64,000 bases of DNA from Balanoglossus misakiensis (lineage: Eukaryota; Hemichordata): the NCBI GenBank assembly GCA_040954595.2, contig CM082595.2, positions 6,944,001 to 7,008,000 of the forward strand, given 5' to 3'. Shown one piece after another: positions 42,201 through 52,750 of this stretch. A program made the translations under genes and the position numbers. Within the stretch, counting starts at the first letter, position 1. Every line of letters starts with the position of its first letter. Under the pieces are notes generated by a model, which did no database searches, had not been told where the DNA came from, and saw only the letters and a program-made list of their open reading frames with translations.

Positions 42201-45148
42201 AAGCACCCTTCTGTAATAAGCAGAAGAAAAAGTCCAAGTGAAAACGTTGCATCTGAGGATCGAAATACATTGTACACTCTTGGCAAATCTGGCTGCTTGT
42301 TCAGAGACATGATGGTTGGCGTATGACTGGTCAAAATCACTGTGACTTTCAAACCGTTTAACGATTCTCACGTGGCAAACTCCTTTCACGATTGACCTTT
42401 GTAGAGTAAAATTCAAATGCCAGGGCCTGAACATACCTGTGTACTCTCCTTTTCATCTTTCAGTTTTTCAAAAGTGGAACTCAGACCTCCTGCTCTGTTG
42501 TTTGGACTTCGTGCTGCATTTCTCTTCATTGGCAGTGGGGGTGATGACGACGACGATGTAGGCACAGATGAAGACTTTTGCGGAAGGTTTTTCTGGTCGG
42601 CTTGGGTCACTGCAGCCAGGATGTTAAACTCTGCCGGCATGAGACTGCTGAATCGAGGCGGGCACGGCGGCAATCCGTCATTTTCCTGGGAGATGTTTGA
42701 CTGGGCCGGGAAGGGTCTCGACGCTTGGCTTTCCTTGGGTGTATCTATCAGACTCTCGCAACTTGACGACTTGCTGCTGTGTGACGTTTGCATGTACGGT
42801 GCTGCAGCGTTCGGATCCACGTACATGGGAAACTGATCCGGATCCGAAAAGATGTTCTCGTTGTCATTCCGCCCCGAAATGGAGGCCAGGCGGTCAACCT
42901 CCGCGGGATCAACATAGGAATTTTCACTATCGTTGGAAGATACTGATATACGTCGTGCTGCTTCTGGGTGCATGACTTCGTAATCACAATCATCATCTTC
43001 CAAGTTGCAGGCCAGATCGGTTTGATTTTGTGACCTTGCTTCAATCGGTGGAGGTGGTGATTTGAAACTATCAGGCTCACTTTTTGGTGTTTTGTTCAAT
43101 GTATTCTCGAGCGACGCGGCGAAAGACGACTTCAGCTTCGGAGAGTTCCTTGTAGGCGATGGTGGAAGAACCACAATCTCTTTGTGACTGGCCTTTCGCG
43201 ACTTGGCCGACATCCTTCTCCTGTTCAACGGCCTCACCGCATTGGCCTGTTTCGTGTTCACTTTAAAATGCGCTGGCTTTGTCGCGTTGTTATTCGTCTC
43301 GGCCAATTTCAATCTCGCCATGGCAGCTTTCACGGGCGAGACTTCTTGGGGCGTCTCGTGTGTCGTCTCACTCTTGACACTAGAGGGCAGACTTCGGCTG
43401 ATCTCCTCAAAGACTTCCACGTCGTCGTACGAGTCTGTGCTGTCACCGTCGCTTTCAATGGCAGATTTCTGAGAGCTACCACTTTTTCTGTTTGTTTCCT
43501 GTGGGAAAGAAAGATGATCTATTTTATACTACACTTGGATGCAATACTTTATTTCACAGTGAGTTGAATCTTAACCAGTAGGGTACAATGAATACCTAGT
43601 TCAACCCAGCCCAGGTCAAAATTATAGAAGCAAACTGCTGACTCAGCATTTTTCACCAATGGTTTGTCTTGGGCAAAAATTTTAACGCAATTTATCTCGA
43701 AATAGAGCATGGTGACCCCTATATTTTATTTGACCAATGAACTTAAATTTACTGGACTGTGCTATGTGTAAAATTTCGTTAAAAATGACAATAGTAGAAG
43801 TTTGTTTTCTAGCGATTATCAATGTAATCCTATGGGGAAATGACGGGTGCGCGCAGTTTTCCGGTTTATGTTCTGCGCGTACATCCTTAAATGTTTCCAT
43901 CTTTGCTTACCCTGGCTAAGAAGTCGGGGCTTTTGGATCGAGTCTTCCTACTCTGTCGCCTTCCGTGGATGGACTGTTGTCTTTTGTACTTCAGGATCTG
44001 CGGTATTGCACTGGAGCTGGAATGCAGACAAAATTTCATACTCGTTATCACATTTCCACTCCTGTAAAATAGTTTACAAATACATGTAGGCTATACATTC
44101 AAATAGCCATGCCTTCAATCATTCAGCTGACAAAATGTACTGTAAAACATGTCATTTTCGCGTGCAATATATTTACGCGAAATACGCGAGAGCCAAAAAA
44201 ACACGAAAATAAAGACTTGCGTAAATATAGTTGTGAAAGAACAATGTGCACAATGTAGTACAAGAACACGAAAATTAATACTCGCGTAACAGTGGCCTCT
44301 GTCGATATCGTGGGAAATTTCAACTTGCGAAAATAACATGTTTTACAGTATTAGAAACACATGGTCAAATGTCATGACCTAACAAGCAGGCTATACACAA
44401 TATAACCTTTGACCTCTTACTTGATTGATGCAAGACGTTGTCTTTCCTCGGCATCCTCATCCAACCACTCTTCTTCATCCTCCTTTGGGGAACGACTTTG
44501 CTCTCGCTTTCCCGTCACCGTGGCGATGTCATCCTCGGACGAAAGTCTCCTTTCGCGAAACTCCTGAATTTTCGACTTTCTGGGTTTCGGAGGGGGCAGT
44601 GGTTTTAGAGCGAACGCCGGTTTGGTGGTGACGCCGGCAGAGTTTCCGTTGCTGGTGGAATTCAAGTTCTGTGTTTCGGCTCCTGGGACTTTCACGGGAC
44701 CCTTCTGTGGCAGTGCTACGTTCCTGTTTCTCTTGGCCGGCACCGGGGCGGACATCGGAGTCTTGTCCGCATCGCCGCCCGAAGTTCTCGGCCGGACCTG
44801 CGGCCTGACCGCTGCCACGGGCTTGCTGACTGCCACCGGTGGTGGAACCATCGCGTTCAATTTCTGCGCGACCTCGGACGGCAGAGTGGCTGGTTTCTTG
44901 GCGATGGGCGGCTTTTTCAGAGGAACCTTCGGTTTCACAGCTGGCTTGCCCGTCTCCGAAGAATTCCTCTCGGGGCTCCCGACACTAGGGGGCGGCCACA
45001 CTCTCCGTAAGTTCGGTCTGTGGTCGGCAGAAGACGCCATATTCAAAGCGGATAGCAGAGGTCTTGTGACTGTGAGGGACTTGCAGTGGGCACTGGTTAC
45101 TTCGGAGAACACATTCTGTCTTGTGTCCATCAAAAATGCACTAGACAT
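35006..45148 (-). CDS. Ephexin-family Rho guanine nucleotide exchange factor
   Basis: Complete coding region, 14 exons on the minus strand: 45148-44421, 44061-43911, 43498-42437, 42210-42156, 41769-41543, 40743-40592, 40177-40025, 39781-39652, 37733-37572, 37151-36985, 36521-36340, 36011-35923, 35500-35396, 35175-35006; about 1,177 residues. The ATG at 45148 is supported by an in-frame TGA four codons upstream. Order: proline-rich N-terminus (PKVPLKKPPIAKKPA), tyrosine-rich linker, FQEYQ helix, DH domain (about 741-940: IFEVITSEASYLHSL, SITLPMQRITRLPLL-type motif), PH domain (about 945-1080), C-terminal SH3 (about 1092-1150: DELSLEESDIINVYRKL, GWYEGERLRDGEKGWFP). DH-PH activates Rho-family GTPases at the membrane. 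Closest to NGEF/ARHGEF5/15/16/19/26. All junction phases fit except exon 11 to 12. Confidence 0.9.
35579..35892. mobile_element. TTAA foldback MITE, copy 1
   Basis: TTAA on both sides. Nearly the whole element is an inverted repeat, from AAAGGGATTAAGTCTCTCTC to GAGACTTTGTCCCTTT. It sits in the intron between Rho GEF exons 12 and 13. Confidence 0.8.
36137..36320. repeat. (AATAC)n microsatellite with AATGC block
   Basis: About 37 pentamers; five or six near the middle read AATGC or AAAGC. It ends 20 bp from the splice donor of Rho GEF exon 11. The long Cys/Ile/Val/Leu/Tyr frames across it are artefacts. Confidence 0.95.
36720..36895. repeat. Degenerate (CAGTA)n low-complexity tract
   Basis: Runs of CAGTACAG, CAGTTCAG and CAGTGCAG in the intron between exons 10 and 11 of the Rho GEF. 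Confidence 0.75.
37202..37380. mobile_element. TA-flanked MITE (CAGTCAAACCTCT)
   Basis: TA at both borders, with terminal inverted repeats CAGTCAAACCTCT and AGGTGTTTGACTG. Internal TATAGTGGCC and GGCCACTATATAG are also inverted. The TA duplication and CAG ends suggest a Tc1/mariner-type derivative. Confidence 0.75.
37791..39279 (+). mobile_element. Solitary copy of the array repeat (unit G) in a Rho GEF intron
   Basis: A full-length single unit: TATAGCTGCAAGCAGC start, AATAGCGGGCCCAAGC, subrepeats with DR1 at 37895, 38133 and 38372, AT-rich section, (GAA)n tail (about 39186-39228), one hairpin (39249-39275) and TAA. No target-site duplication is visible. The junctions read A|TATAGC on the left and CCCTAA|T on the right, as expected if it entered an AT dinucleotide in Helitron fashion. 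It lies between Rho GEF exons 8 and 9. Confidence 0.75.
39249..39275. repeat. Terminal hairpin of unit G
   Basis: 11-nt arms GGGCCCAAGCC/GGCTTGGGCCC, the same type as the hairpins at 1956 and 5495. It is followed directly by TAA and host DNA, so in this isolated copy the hairpin is the true 3' terminus. Confidence 0.9.
39300..39392. mobile_element. TCGCGATATCGAGAGAGG-family MITE, copy 2 (3' half)
   Basis: Only the part from AAAAATTAATACTCGCAAAA to the right end (AAAGTGTTAAACAG) is present. It lies 20 bp right of unit G, and the missing half is not on the other side of that insertion. Confidence 0.6.
40322..40562. repeat. About eleven 21-bp tandem repeats
   Basis: Consensus AGGCTTATATACAATGTAACC with small variants (ACAAGCC, ATGCTTATG) and one shortened unit. 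It lies in the intron between Rho GEF exons 6 and 7. There are no unique spacers, so it is a minisatellite and not a CRISPR array. Confidence 0.9.
40931..41426. mobile_element. TTAA foldback MITE, copy 2 (duplicated arm)
   Basis: Longer than its relatives because the left arm occurs twice (TGTTTGATACAAGACAC near 40975 and 41110). The right part holds an (AT)n run at about 41325-41345. In the intron between Rho GEF exons 5 and 6. Confidence 0.75.
41891..42065. mobile_element. TA-flanked MITE (CAGTGAATCCTG)
   Basis: Ends CAGTGAATCCTGTC and GACAGCAGGTTTCACTG with TA on both sides. Internal GGACACCT words are repeated four times. In the intron between Rho GEF exons 4 and 5. Confidence 0.75.
44140..44348. 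mobile_element. TCGCGATATCGAGAGAGG-family MITE, copy 3
   Basis: TA at 44138-44139 and 44349-44350. Ends CTGTAAAACATGTCATTTTC and AACATGTTTTACAG. In the intron between Rho GEF exons 1 and 2. Confidence 0.75.
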
Positions 45149-45873
45149 CTTGATGACTCAGTCCTGGATGATATACAAAGGGAATATTCTTGAATTAATA
45201 AATACAAACTTACCCCATCATAAACAGAAAGTCTAGAATTGCCACATGAAGGGAGAATCATTGGTTTATATTTCAGACATAAAAACCATATCCTCTTTAA
45301 CCTCTTAACCCCACAGTTTAGGTCCATGCTATAGTTTCATATGATTTGGTTGGTCCTACTATAATGCAAAAGGGGTGAAAGGGTACAATGTATCTTAAGA
45401 GTGTTTTTTTTAAAACTTATTTTATTTATTAGTTTTCTAGTGTTTTTTTGCCATTTTTTTTGTAACTAATATCTATGGATGGTTGTGTCTGAAATAAAGA
45501 TTAATAATAATAAATAATAATAATGTGCAGTATATCAAAGTTGCTTGCCAATGTGTTGTCATATTGTTTGGTGTCGAAAATATTCGAATGATTAATGATT
45601 TTTTTATTTGGTGAGTGGGCTCGATAGGGTCAGGGTTGTATGCAGAAGAGGGCAGTTGAGATCTGCATAGAAACAAGTGAATACAACAAACCACTGTTAT
45701 ACATGTACTGTCTGATTCACACACATATGCACCTTGCACAGTTTGTGGTACGTCACAAATCTGTCATACAGTGTACTGTGTTGCCCACTCAAGTATTTCC
45801 TCAAAGAAACAAAAATACACGACACAACACAGGTGATTTCATTCAAACAATGTCTTGACGTCACTGAGGTTAA

Positions 45874-46003
45874 CCCCTTACTGACATCGCGTAAATGTGC
45901 GACAACACCCATAATTAACCCTATCACCCCCAGTTCCTTCTTCAGAGGTTCAACTTTACCAGAGAAAACAATGGGTCTGGACCAAACCATGGTGTTGTAA
46001 GGG
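45874..46003. mobile_element. Short TTAA-flanked element, 130 bp
   Basis: TTAA at 45870-45873 and 46004-46007, with ends CCCCTTAC and GTAAGGG. TTAACCC borders are usual for piggyBac-type MITEs. Small and imperfect. Confidence 0.35.
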
Positions 46004-46374
46004 TTAAGTTAACCCGTCCATTACACGACCGGCAGTTTAATTTCTATAGTCCGTCACACTTGTCTTCATCCCTTTTGAAAACTTCAAACAAAAACCCTAA
46101 CTGAAGATAGATTCTTCACCCACCCACTGAAAACAAACAACAGGTCCATTCATCTCGTTCCATTCAGGTGAGACTAATGCCGGATTGGTAAAGTACATTA
46201 TGCAACACCGTTTCACTGTCCTATTTTGGAAGGTTTGGTGACTCAGCTCATCTTAGGGTATTACATGTACTATTAGTGTCCAGATATTTTTAGCTTACTG
46301 TGCTATCAGTCCTTCCAACCTTATATGGTTAAATAAAGTCAATAACATAAATGTAGTAAACTCCTATCTCTGGC

Positions 46375-46722
46375 TTAAAAAGGGACAAAGTCTCTCTCTC
46401 GCTACCCTTTTGACATTAATTATGTTTGATACAAGACACCATTGATGTTATTGTACATGTGGATATATAGTGAATCAACGTTCGACCACATACAACTCTT
46501 GTAGACATGAGAGTGAAAAACTCTCCAATCTGAATAATCGGTGTTTACCATTTATTCATTTTGGCGAGATTTTTACTCTCATATCCTACAAACAGGATGG
46601 AAGTTGAGAATGGTCGAACATTGATTCACTATATATCCACATGTAGAATAACATAAACGGCATCTTGTATCAAATATAATTAATGGAAAAAGGGCAGCGA
46701 GAGAGAGACTTTGTCCCTTTAA
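46375..46722. mobile_element. TTAA foldback MITE, copy 3
   Basis: Full-length. The outer arms run AGGGACAAAGTCTCTCTCTC and GAGAGAGACTTTGTCCCT. The centre is a second hairpin of the CTCTCCAATCTGAATAAT/ATTCATTTTGGCGAG type. Confidence 0.8.
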
Positions 46723-46867
46723 GCCTTTCACCACTATGGTTTCGTCCAAATCATTTGTTTTCTATGGTACATAATACCGGTAATGATATTTAATAGTCGT
46801 CTTCATATCCTGACTCATCCCCCAGGATTGAACTTTCCTGAGTGACCCACTTCAAACAGTGTTAGTT

Positions 46868-47222
46868 TTAAAGGGACAAAGTCTCTCTCTCGCTGCCCTT
46901 TTTTCCATTAATTATATTTGAATCAAGGCACCGTTTGTTATTCTACATGTGGATATATAGTGAAGGAACGTTCAACCACACACAACTTCCATCCCTCCTA
47001 TAGACAGGAGAGTGAAAAAACTCGCCAAAATGAATAATTGTTCTTTACCATTTATTTATTTTGGGCGAGTTTTTATTCTCATATCATACAAGTGGGATGG
47101 AAGTTTTGTGTGGCTGATCATTGATTCACTATATATCCACATTTACATTAACATAACCAGTGTCTTGTATCAAACATAATTAATGGAAAAGGGGCAGCTG
47201 GAGAGAGACTTTGTCCCTTTAA
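46868..47222. mobile_element. TTAA foldback MITE, copy 4
   Basis: Full-length with 354-bp span. It lies about 145 bp from copy 3 in the same orientation class. Confidence 0.8.
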
Positions 47223-47789
47223 CCTCTCCAGTTCATGGCATGAGCTTTTCAATAAATCTGTTTTGCAAAAAGGTGCCCACAACAAATTTGCTTGCTTTTC
47301 TTAAGATGTTGGTGGATGACAAACAAACCAGTTGTTTAGCTGTCCAGGGGGAGACAATCAAATTTAACACCAGCTGATCGACTTGTATACATGTACATGT
47401 ACATTTGTAGCTATGTGTGATGTCATGGACATACGGACATGACCTCAGAGGTAGTACACACTCCAACAGGATGTGTTCATGTCTGGTATTTGCTAAGTAC
47501 TTTGCTAAGTATTTACTATTCATAATTTCAACTCGAGAACTATGTCATTTCTTTGAACTCCTCACCACTTCCTACACTGTACACACATCGCTGTCCATGC
47601 TAGTAATAAATCAAACTACTTTTCTTCAGAAATCCTCGATCCTAGTATTTGTACTTTTCAGAAATCAGACCTTGGTCTCTATAGTATAGTTACGAATACT
47701 GTTGACAAGTACGCATAAAAAGTGTACATGTACCCTTCATAGACACAATATCTGCTGTATATACGCTGTTTAAAGTTTAAACTGAACAC

Positions 47790-48118
47790 TTAAAGGGACA
47801 AAGTCTCTCTTTCACTGCCCTTTTCCCCATTATCATAAACAGTGTATTTTACATGTAGTGAATAAACGTTCAACCACACACAACTTCCATCTCGCTTGTA
47901 TGATATGAGAGTAAAAATCCCGCCAAAATGAATAAATGGTAAAGAGTGATTATTCATTTTGGCAAGTTTTTTCACTCTTGTGTCTACAAGTGGGATGGAA
48001 GTTGTGTGTGGTTGAATGTTGATTCACTATATATCCAAATGTAGAATAACATAAACAATGTGACAAATGTCTTGTATTACACATAATTAATGGGAAAAGG
48101 GCAGCGAGAGCCCTTTAA
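47790..48118. mobile_element. TTAA foldback MITE, copy 5
   Basis: Both arms are shortened: TTTGATACAAGACAC is missing on the left and GAGAGACTTTGTCC on the right. Confidence 0.75.
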
Positions 48119-48310
48119 GGGAAGTAAAGGGGGAAAAACATGAAAGCTAGGTTGTAGACTAATTTGGCTTGACTTGAAGGGTAGAATCTCAGTGGGGCAA
48201 TAAATTATATCATAAAGTAATATTTTCAAGTGATCTGCAGTGACACAATCACATCATTTCCTTATTTCCTGGAAACAACACGTACAATGTACCTTTACAT
48301 GAAGGTGTAC

Positions 48311-48478
48311 CTGTCGTCCACAAGCAACGCAATGCTTCAGTGCTTTGAAGGTCGTGGGGTCAACGATCTCTGATACAACACAACAACAGACAGAACACAA
48401 TGGAGGCAGTGAAGTCATTTCAGAACAGTGGAAACAATTTCGTGGACGAGCAGAAATATTTTGCGCTCTTTGCAAAAG
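48311..48478 (-). CDS. Candidate cysteine-rich exon upstream of the Rho GEF
   Basis: Flanked by an acceptor (CAATTCAG) and a donor (GTACAC) on the minus strand. It reads NCFHCSEMTSLPPLCSVC and then KHCVACGRQ, with spaced C-x2-C pairs resembling a zinc ribbon. Joined to the acceptor at 45163 it would add GAC TGA and stop. It is therefore either part of a separate short protein, an upstream frame in the Rho GEF leader, or chance. I do not recognise a family. Confidence 0.3.
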
Positions 48479-48479
48479 C

Positions 48480-49597
48480 TGAATTGTGCATTTGGTAATT
48501 TAATCAAATAATCAATTTATTTTCTCTTTTAGTCTTTACTTTAAAGCATTAAAATTCTGTGTCGGCAATTATTGCTTTTCTACTCTGTGCCTGTGAACTA
48601 CATGTACCCTACTTGAGTAAACAGTCTATATACCACCTTGACAAGAGCAATGGTATCAACATGTTTGGTACTATTGTTATAAATGTGCAGTTCCACCAAC
48701 GATCTATGTACATTTCATGACTTGGCAAACAATTCTGCACATAAATCATTGCATTGGACTTAAGGAAGTAAACAGTTTTAACAAAGAATGAATTTTTAAA
48801 AAAAATAGCACATTAGCCATCCAGACAGTCAAGCTTTCATTATTTTTTTTCTGGCAATTATAAATCTACAGCCCAACCATTTATGGCTACTTTTTCTACT
48901 GTATTATCACCATAGTAACAATGGGGAACAGTTTGTTATGAAAAAAGAGATGATTTATGCTCAATAAACAACATATGTTGTAACATCCCACCCACATTGC
49001 AAAAGTGACTAATCACCAGTTTAGATAGGCTTCACGTAATTTCAATAATTGAATCATTTTCCTTGTTAAAAATAGAACATGCAACAATTGATAACAGTAA
49101 CTTTGCTAAATAAGGAAGATATTAAACCAAGATACAACTTATTAGCCGCAGTAATTAACAAAATATAATGTTGCACATTTGAAACACTAATATGCACAGA
49201 AGAAAAATATTTTAATGAGCAAATTTGTAGCTACTGTAACATACAACAAAAACATGTTTTTAATGCAGACTTATAATATTTTATGCATGCTTTTGAAAAG
49301 CTGTCAAAAAATCATATATTACTCAACACAAATTTCTACTGTTACCAAGCCATTTATGATAATCTGAATTTAAACTTTTGTGGGGCTCTCTAATTTTCTC
49401 AGTCTGAAATAACGAAACTCAAACTATCATTGCATGTATTATTATTATTATGTTCTAGGCTAATCATTTCAAGTGTGTTCAGTTGATAACAATGAGGATA
49501 TTATGTAATGTTTTGCATTGAAGAAAAACAAACGCCTATATTTACCAAAACACACACATCTGCACTATTTCTAAGCTTTTCACAATAATCAAAACCA
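48480..49597. other. AT-rich DNA, no gene seen
   Basis: No exon with both splice signals and no repeat family recognised. Confidence 0.3.
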
Positions 49598-49790
49598 TTA
49601 AAGGGACAAAGTCTCTCTCTCACTGCCCTTTTTCCATTGATTATGTTTGATACAAGACATCGTTTATGTTATTCTATATGTGGATATATAGTGAATCAAC
49701 GTTCGACCACACACAACTTCCATCCCGTTTGTAGGATATGAGAGTAAATTAATGGAAAAGGGCAGCGAGAGAGAGACTTTGTCCCTTTAA
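49598..49790. mobile_element. TTAA foldback MITE, copy 6 (internal deletion)
   Basis: Keeps 145 bp of the left arm, to ATATGAGAGTAAA, and then jumps to the last 40 bp of the right arm. Confidence 0.8.
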
Positions 49791-50283
49791 TGAAAGCAGT
49801 CCTCACAGGTGAGTGGAGTTGTATAGAAAAGGTGCGAATGGTTTTGATGGTAAAGTTGTGAGTGAGACCACAACTGAAACCGGAAGGCGGAACACTGAAA
49901 ATACGCCATTTCGTACGGTAAACAGTACATTGTATAGACTCATCATGAACAACGACCTGTTGACGGCTATTGTTCGCTCCAATCAATTGGTCTATTCAAT
50001 GTCAATCAGAAGGTCGTCGTTCGACAAATAATCGACTCTCAGTTTGCAGTTTGGAGCATCTGTGTAGTAGGGTGGGATCTATAAACGAATTTAACTTTTT
50101 TAAATTTAGCTCAGTCACCTTCGCAATAAAAAATGGACTAGCTGTCGAGGACTTCAGACACTGTTTTGAGCGGAGATTCTGCACTATGTGGCCGAAAGAT
50201 GACCATGAAATGGACAACGGGAGGGGTGGGGCGATCGTGGTCACCGGTAAAGAAAACGCCGATCTACGGACATTTCAGCTTAC

Positions 50284-50640
50284 CTGACAAACGGATGATA
50301 CTAAGCTGGCAGTGTGGAGGGTAATTTTGACTCGACCACCAAAACATAAACAGTACAGGACGGTGCGTTGAAAGTTGTTATGAAAACATTGGCGATGGAC
50401 TCGGTTGAGTCATGGAGCGGAGTTGGGTTGTCCGATTGCGAACGGATCGTCGCGTCAAATAACATGAAAGACGGAGTGTGTTTACACCAAATGAAAGTAC
50501 TGGACTGAACACTTACATGATATGAAGCTTTAAGTCACATCTTCTTCCGGTTCCAAGAAACATAAATATCAATAGATCAACCTTCAAACTCGCAGCAGCA
50601 GTGAGGGGTTCTTTTCTGAGTAAGACCGGAAGTGGTCGAT
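50284..50640 (-). promoter_or_regulatory. Probable Rho GEF promoter and 5' UTR exon
   Basis: On the minus strand a donor GTAAGC (50278-50283) and another, GTAAGT (about 50512), end candidate leader exons. Two ETS-type sites, ACCGGAAGTG (50625-50634, plus) and ACCGGAAG (50544-50551, minus), stand about 75 bp apart. The position fits a start site 5 kb upstream of the ATG. The splice link to 45163 is inferred. Confidence 0.4.
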
Positions 50641-50799
50641 TTACATGACCCTTGACCTCAAAACTTCCATGGCAGGAGGAACATGAGGAAGGAAGAGTTA
50701 GAGCAAAGGTGTGAAAATGTACATGTGAAAACAAAAGTAAATAATATTATGGAGGAAACACATTGGTTACTGGGAACTAAAAGTATATCTGCGTTTGTA

Positions 50800-51590
50800 T
50801 AGCATTCATTTATTTATTTATTGGTGACGTCATTAAAACCTTCCAATCTTCCAACACTTGTCATACTCGCCGGTTGGTGGCGACATTTAAAAATTCTCAA
50901 CAGAGGATGTCAAACCTGAGTCTCGATCTCTTTGCCTGCAAATTAACCTTTGAATCAACAGGTGTGATCTGTCTGGCAGTGTACGCGCGCGCGTTTTCAA
51001 TATATATTTAAATTAATTTTGACCCCGACAATTTCATGTGGACTATTAATTCATTCAGACCTCGACGATTCTGATTGGTCAATTACGGCCAGACACCCAA
51101 AACAAGCAGGCCACAGCACTTGTGATTGGTCGACAACTACACTCTCGTGGAACAGGTGTGTAACGTCATCATGTAATCGTCTCAGAAAATTTACATTGAC
51201 CTCCAGGCGTTGACCCTATATCGTACATGTTGTTTTTTGGTTGATTATTTTTCGTTTGTGCCATTGATCAAGATATCCAACATTTTTGATATTTTTTCTT
51301 CCTTGATGAAGAAAGTAATGATTACTCAAGACTACCGCAGATAGCTGCTGAGCAATTTAATTAACTTTTATGAAATTGTGACCTAATTATTTTAGCGCGT
51401 TTGTTGACAACAAAGTCACATGATTAGCCAAGGACGAAATTGTCCTGAATAAGTCCCGGCCGAAGTTGTATTTCACGATGAAAATTTTCACTTCTTGATA
51501 GGAAGCTTGTTGAATAATTCAAATTGTAATATTTATCTGTCCCCTTTTGCTAATAAATTAAAGTTTATTCTTTTTTCGTAAATCGAGTGC
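50800..51590. other. Spacer between the two divergent promoters
   Basis: AT-rich with a short CG run (GCGCGCGCG, about 50986). No gene or repeat family seen. Confidence 0.3.
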
Positions 51591-51659
51591 GAGACGCATG
51601 CCGGCAGACTTCTTTTGTTTTTACATCCGACCGAGATTTTACGAGATTTCGTTGTCTGT

Positions 51660-51814
51660 CTTATGCGCATGCCCACAGTATTCAAAGTTGCAATGGCGGA
51701 AAAAAGTTTACGTTGAGCAAAATACCAAGGCGTGTGTTGACTCTGAAAAACTATTGGTCGCTGCCTTTCAGCTCGCCTAAGAACTACCAATGAGAGTACA
51801 GAAAGAGACTGCAG
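51660..51814 (+). promoter_or_regulatory. Probable CCDC150 promoter and 5' UTR exon
   Basis: An NRF1-like TGCGCATGC (51663-51671) and a YY1-like AATGGCGG (51692-51699), both typical near start sites, precede a strong donor GCAG|GTAAGA at 51814. The matching acceptor TTGCTTTTAG lies at 54370, 25 bp before the coding ATG. Splicing is inferred. Confidence 0.45.
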
Positions 51815-51833
51815 GTAAGATATATTCACACCT

Positions 51834-52750
51834 GTGTTTCTATTACGCACTGTGAAGAATGTGACAGGAATTTCCTCCAAATGCAGCTGTGATGGCATGT
51901 CGATACATCTGTCAATGAAGGCAGTGGCCCAGGCGCGGCGCAGACCACGGCTGCGGAATCTTCTCCAGTTCCACCCTCTCATTAACCTGATTGTTGTGTC
52001 CAGTTCACACCTTCCCTGAACTATAACTACCCAGCTTTAACGCAGTCCTGTTCAGTGGTATAAATGAGCCCCAGAACAGCTGAAATTCGGCTCACAAGGG
52101 CACCACTGTCTGCCTGTACGAGGCTAATTCTTCCATCCAACACCAGGCGCATACAGTACATTGACAGTATTTTTCCGTCGGATGCAATAATGCAGTCGGT
52201 ACACAGAAATACACTGTAAAAACGACAAGTTACAGTTACTGCCCCCATAATAACATACAGCCAGGGGCGAGGTCGGACAAGCAATTTCCTGATGTCCATG
52301 TCACTTTTCAATTTCATGTGTCTGTTTCAAAATGTAGAAACCACCCATAGCAAAAGTATGCAATGATAAAACATCATTGTACGTTCCAGTGAAGTAATAT
52401 TTGCACAGTTGCAAGCTGTAAATTGATAGTCGTAATAGCGTACACTGTACATGTAAAATAAAAGACCTTACTCAAGTGAAAAAACGTAAAAGCAGAAAAG
52501 TGATGAGTTTGCTTTATTTCAAGCCTTCGAAAATAAAATAGATTTAAAAAAAAAACATACTCCACTTTGACAAGGCCCTCCCAACACTGTCTCAAGCCTA
52601 ACAGTAATATTTCTTTTTCACACCTGGTGTCAATGCATTCTTGAACAAGGCCAACCCCAGCATTCTTTTTCCTTGGATTCACATATATGCAGGAACAGTA
52701 TCTCCAACGTTTCTTCTGCCTTTTCAAAAGCGTACAAATCAAACTACATG
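51834..52750 (-). other. Minus-strand open frames of unknown status
   Basis: A stretch from about 52018 to 51834 has a possible acceptor (TTATAGTTCAG) and donor (AACACAG|GTGTGA) and reads GWNWRRFRSRGLRRAWATAF. Other open frames lie at 52317-52027 and 52742-52374. Their phases do not join into one product, and I recognise no family. It could be an old mobile element or a separate small gene in the CCDC150 leader intron. Confidence 0.2.

Larger units (their letters stand above)
45163..48310. other. 5' intron of the Rho GEF, no further coding exon
   Basis: Starts at an acceptor (TATATCATCCAG on the minus strand) 14 bases before the ATG, so a 5' UTR exon is spliced on from further right. The stretch holds a (TAA)n run near 45505 and three MITEs listed separately; the rest is unremarkable. 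Confidence 0.5.

Noticed and set aside
42417-43567. Plus-strand open frames across Rho GEF exon 3
   Set aside because: Antisense shadows of a long coding exon with a confirmed minus-strand frame and splice sites.
44622-45236. 204-codon plus-strand frame
   Set aside because: Antisense to Rho GEF exon 1 (proline-rich), which reads as Gly/Thr/Phe-rich sequence in reverse.
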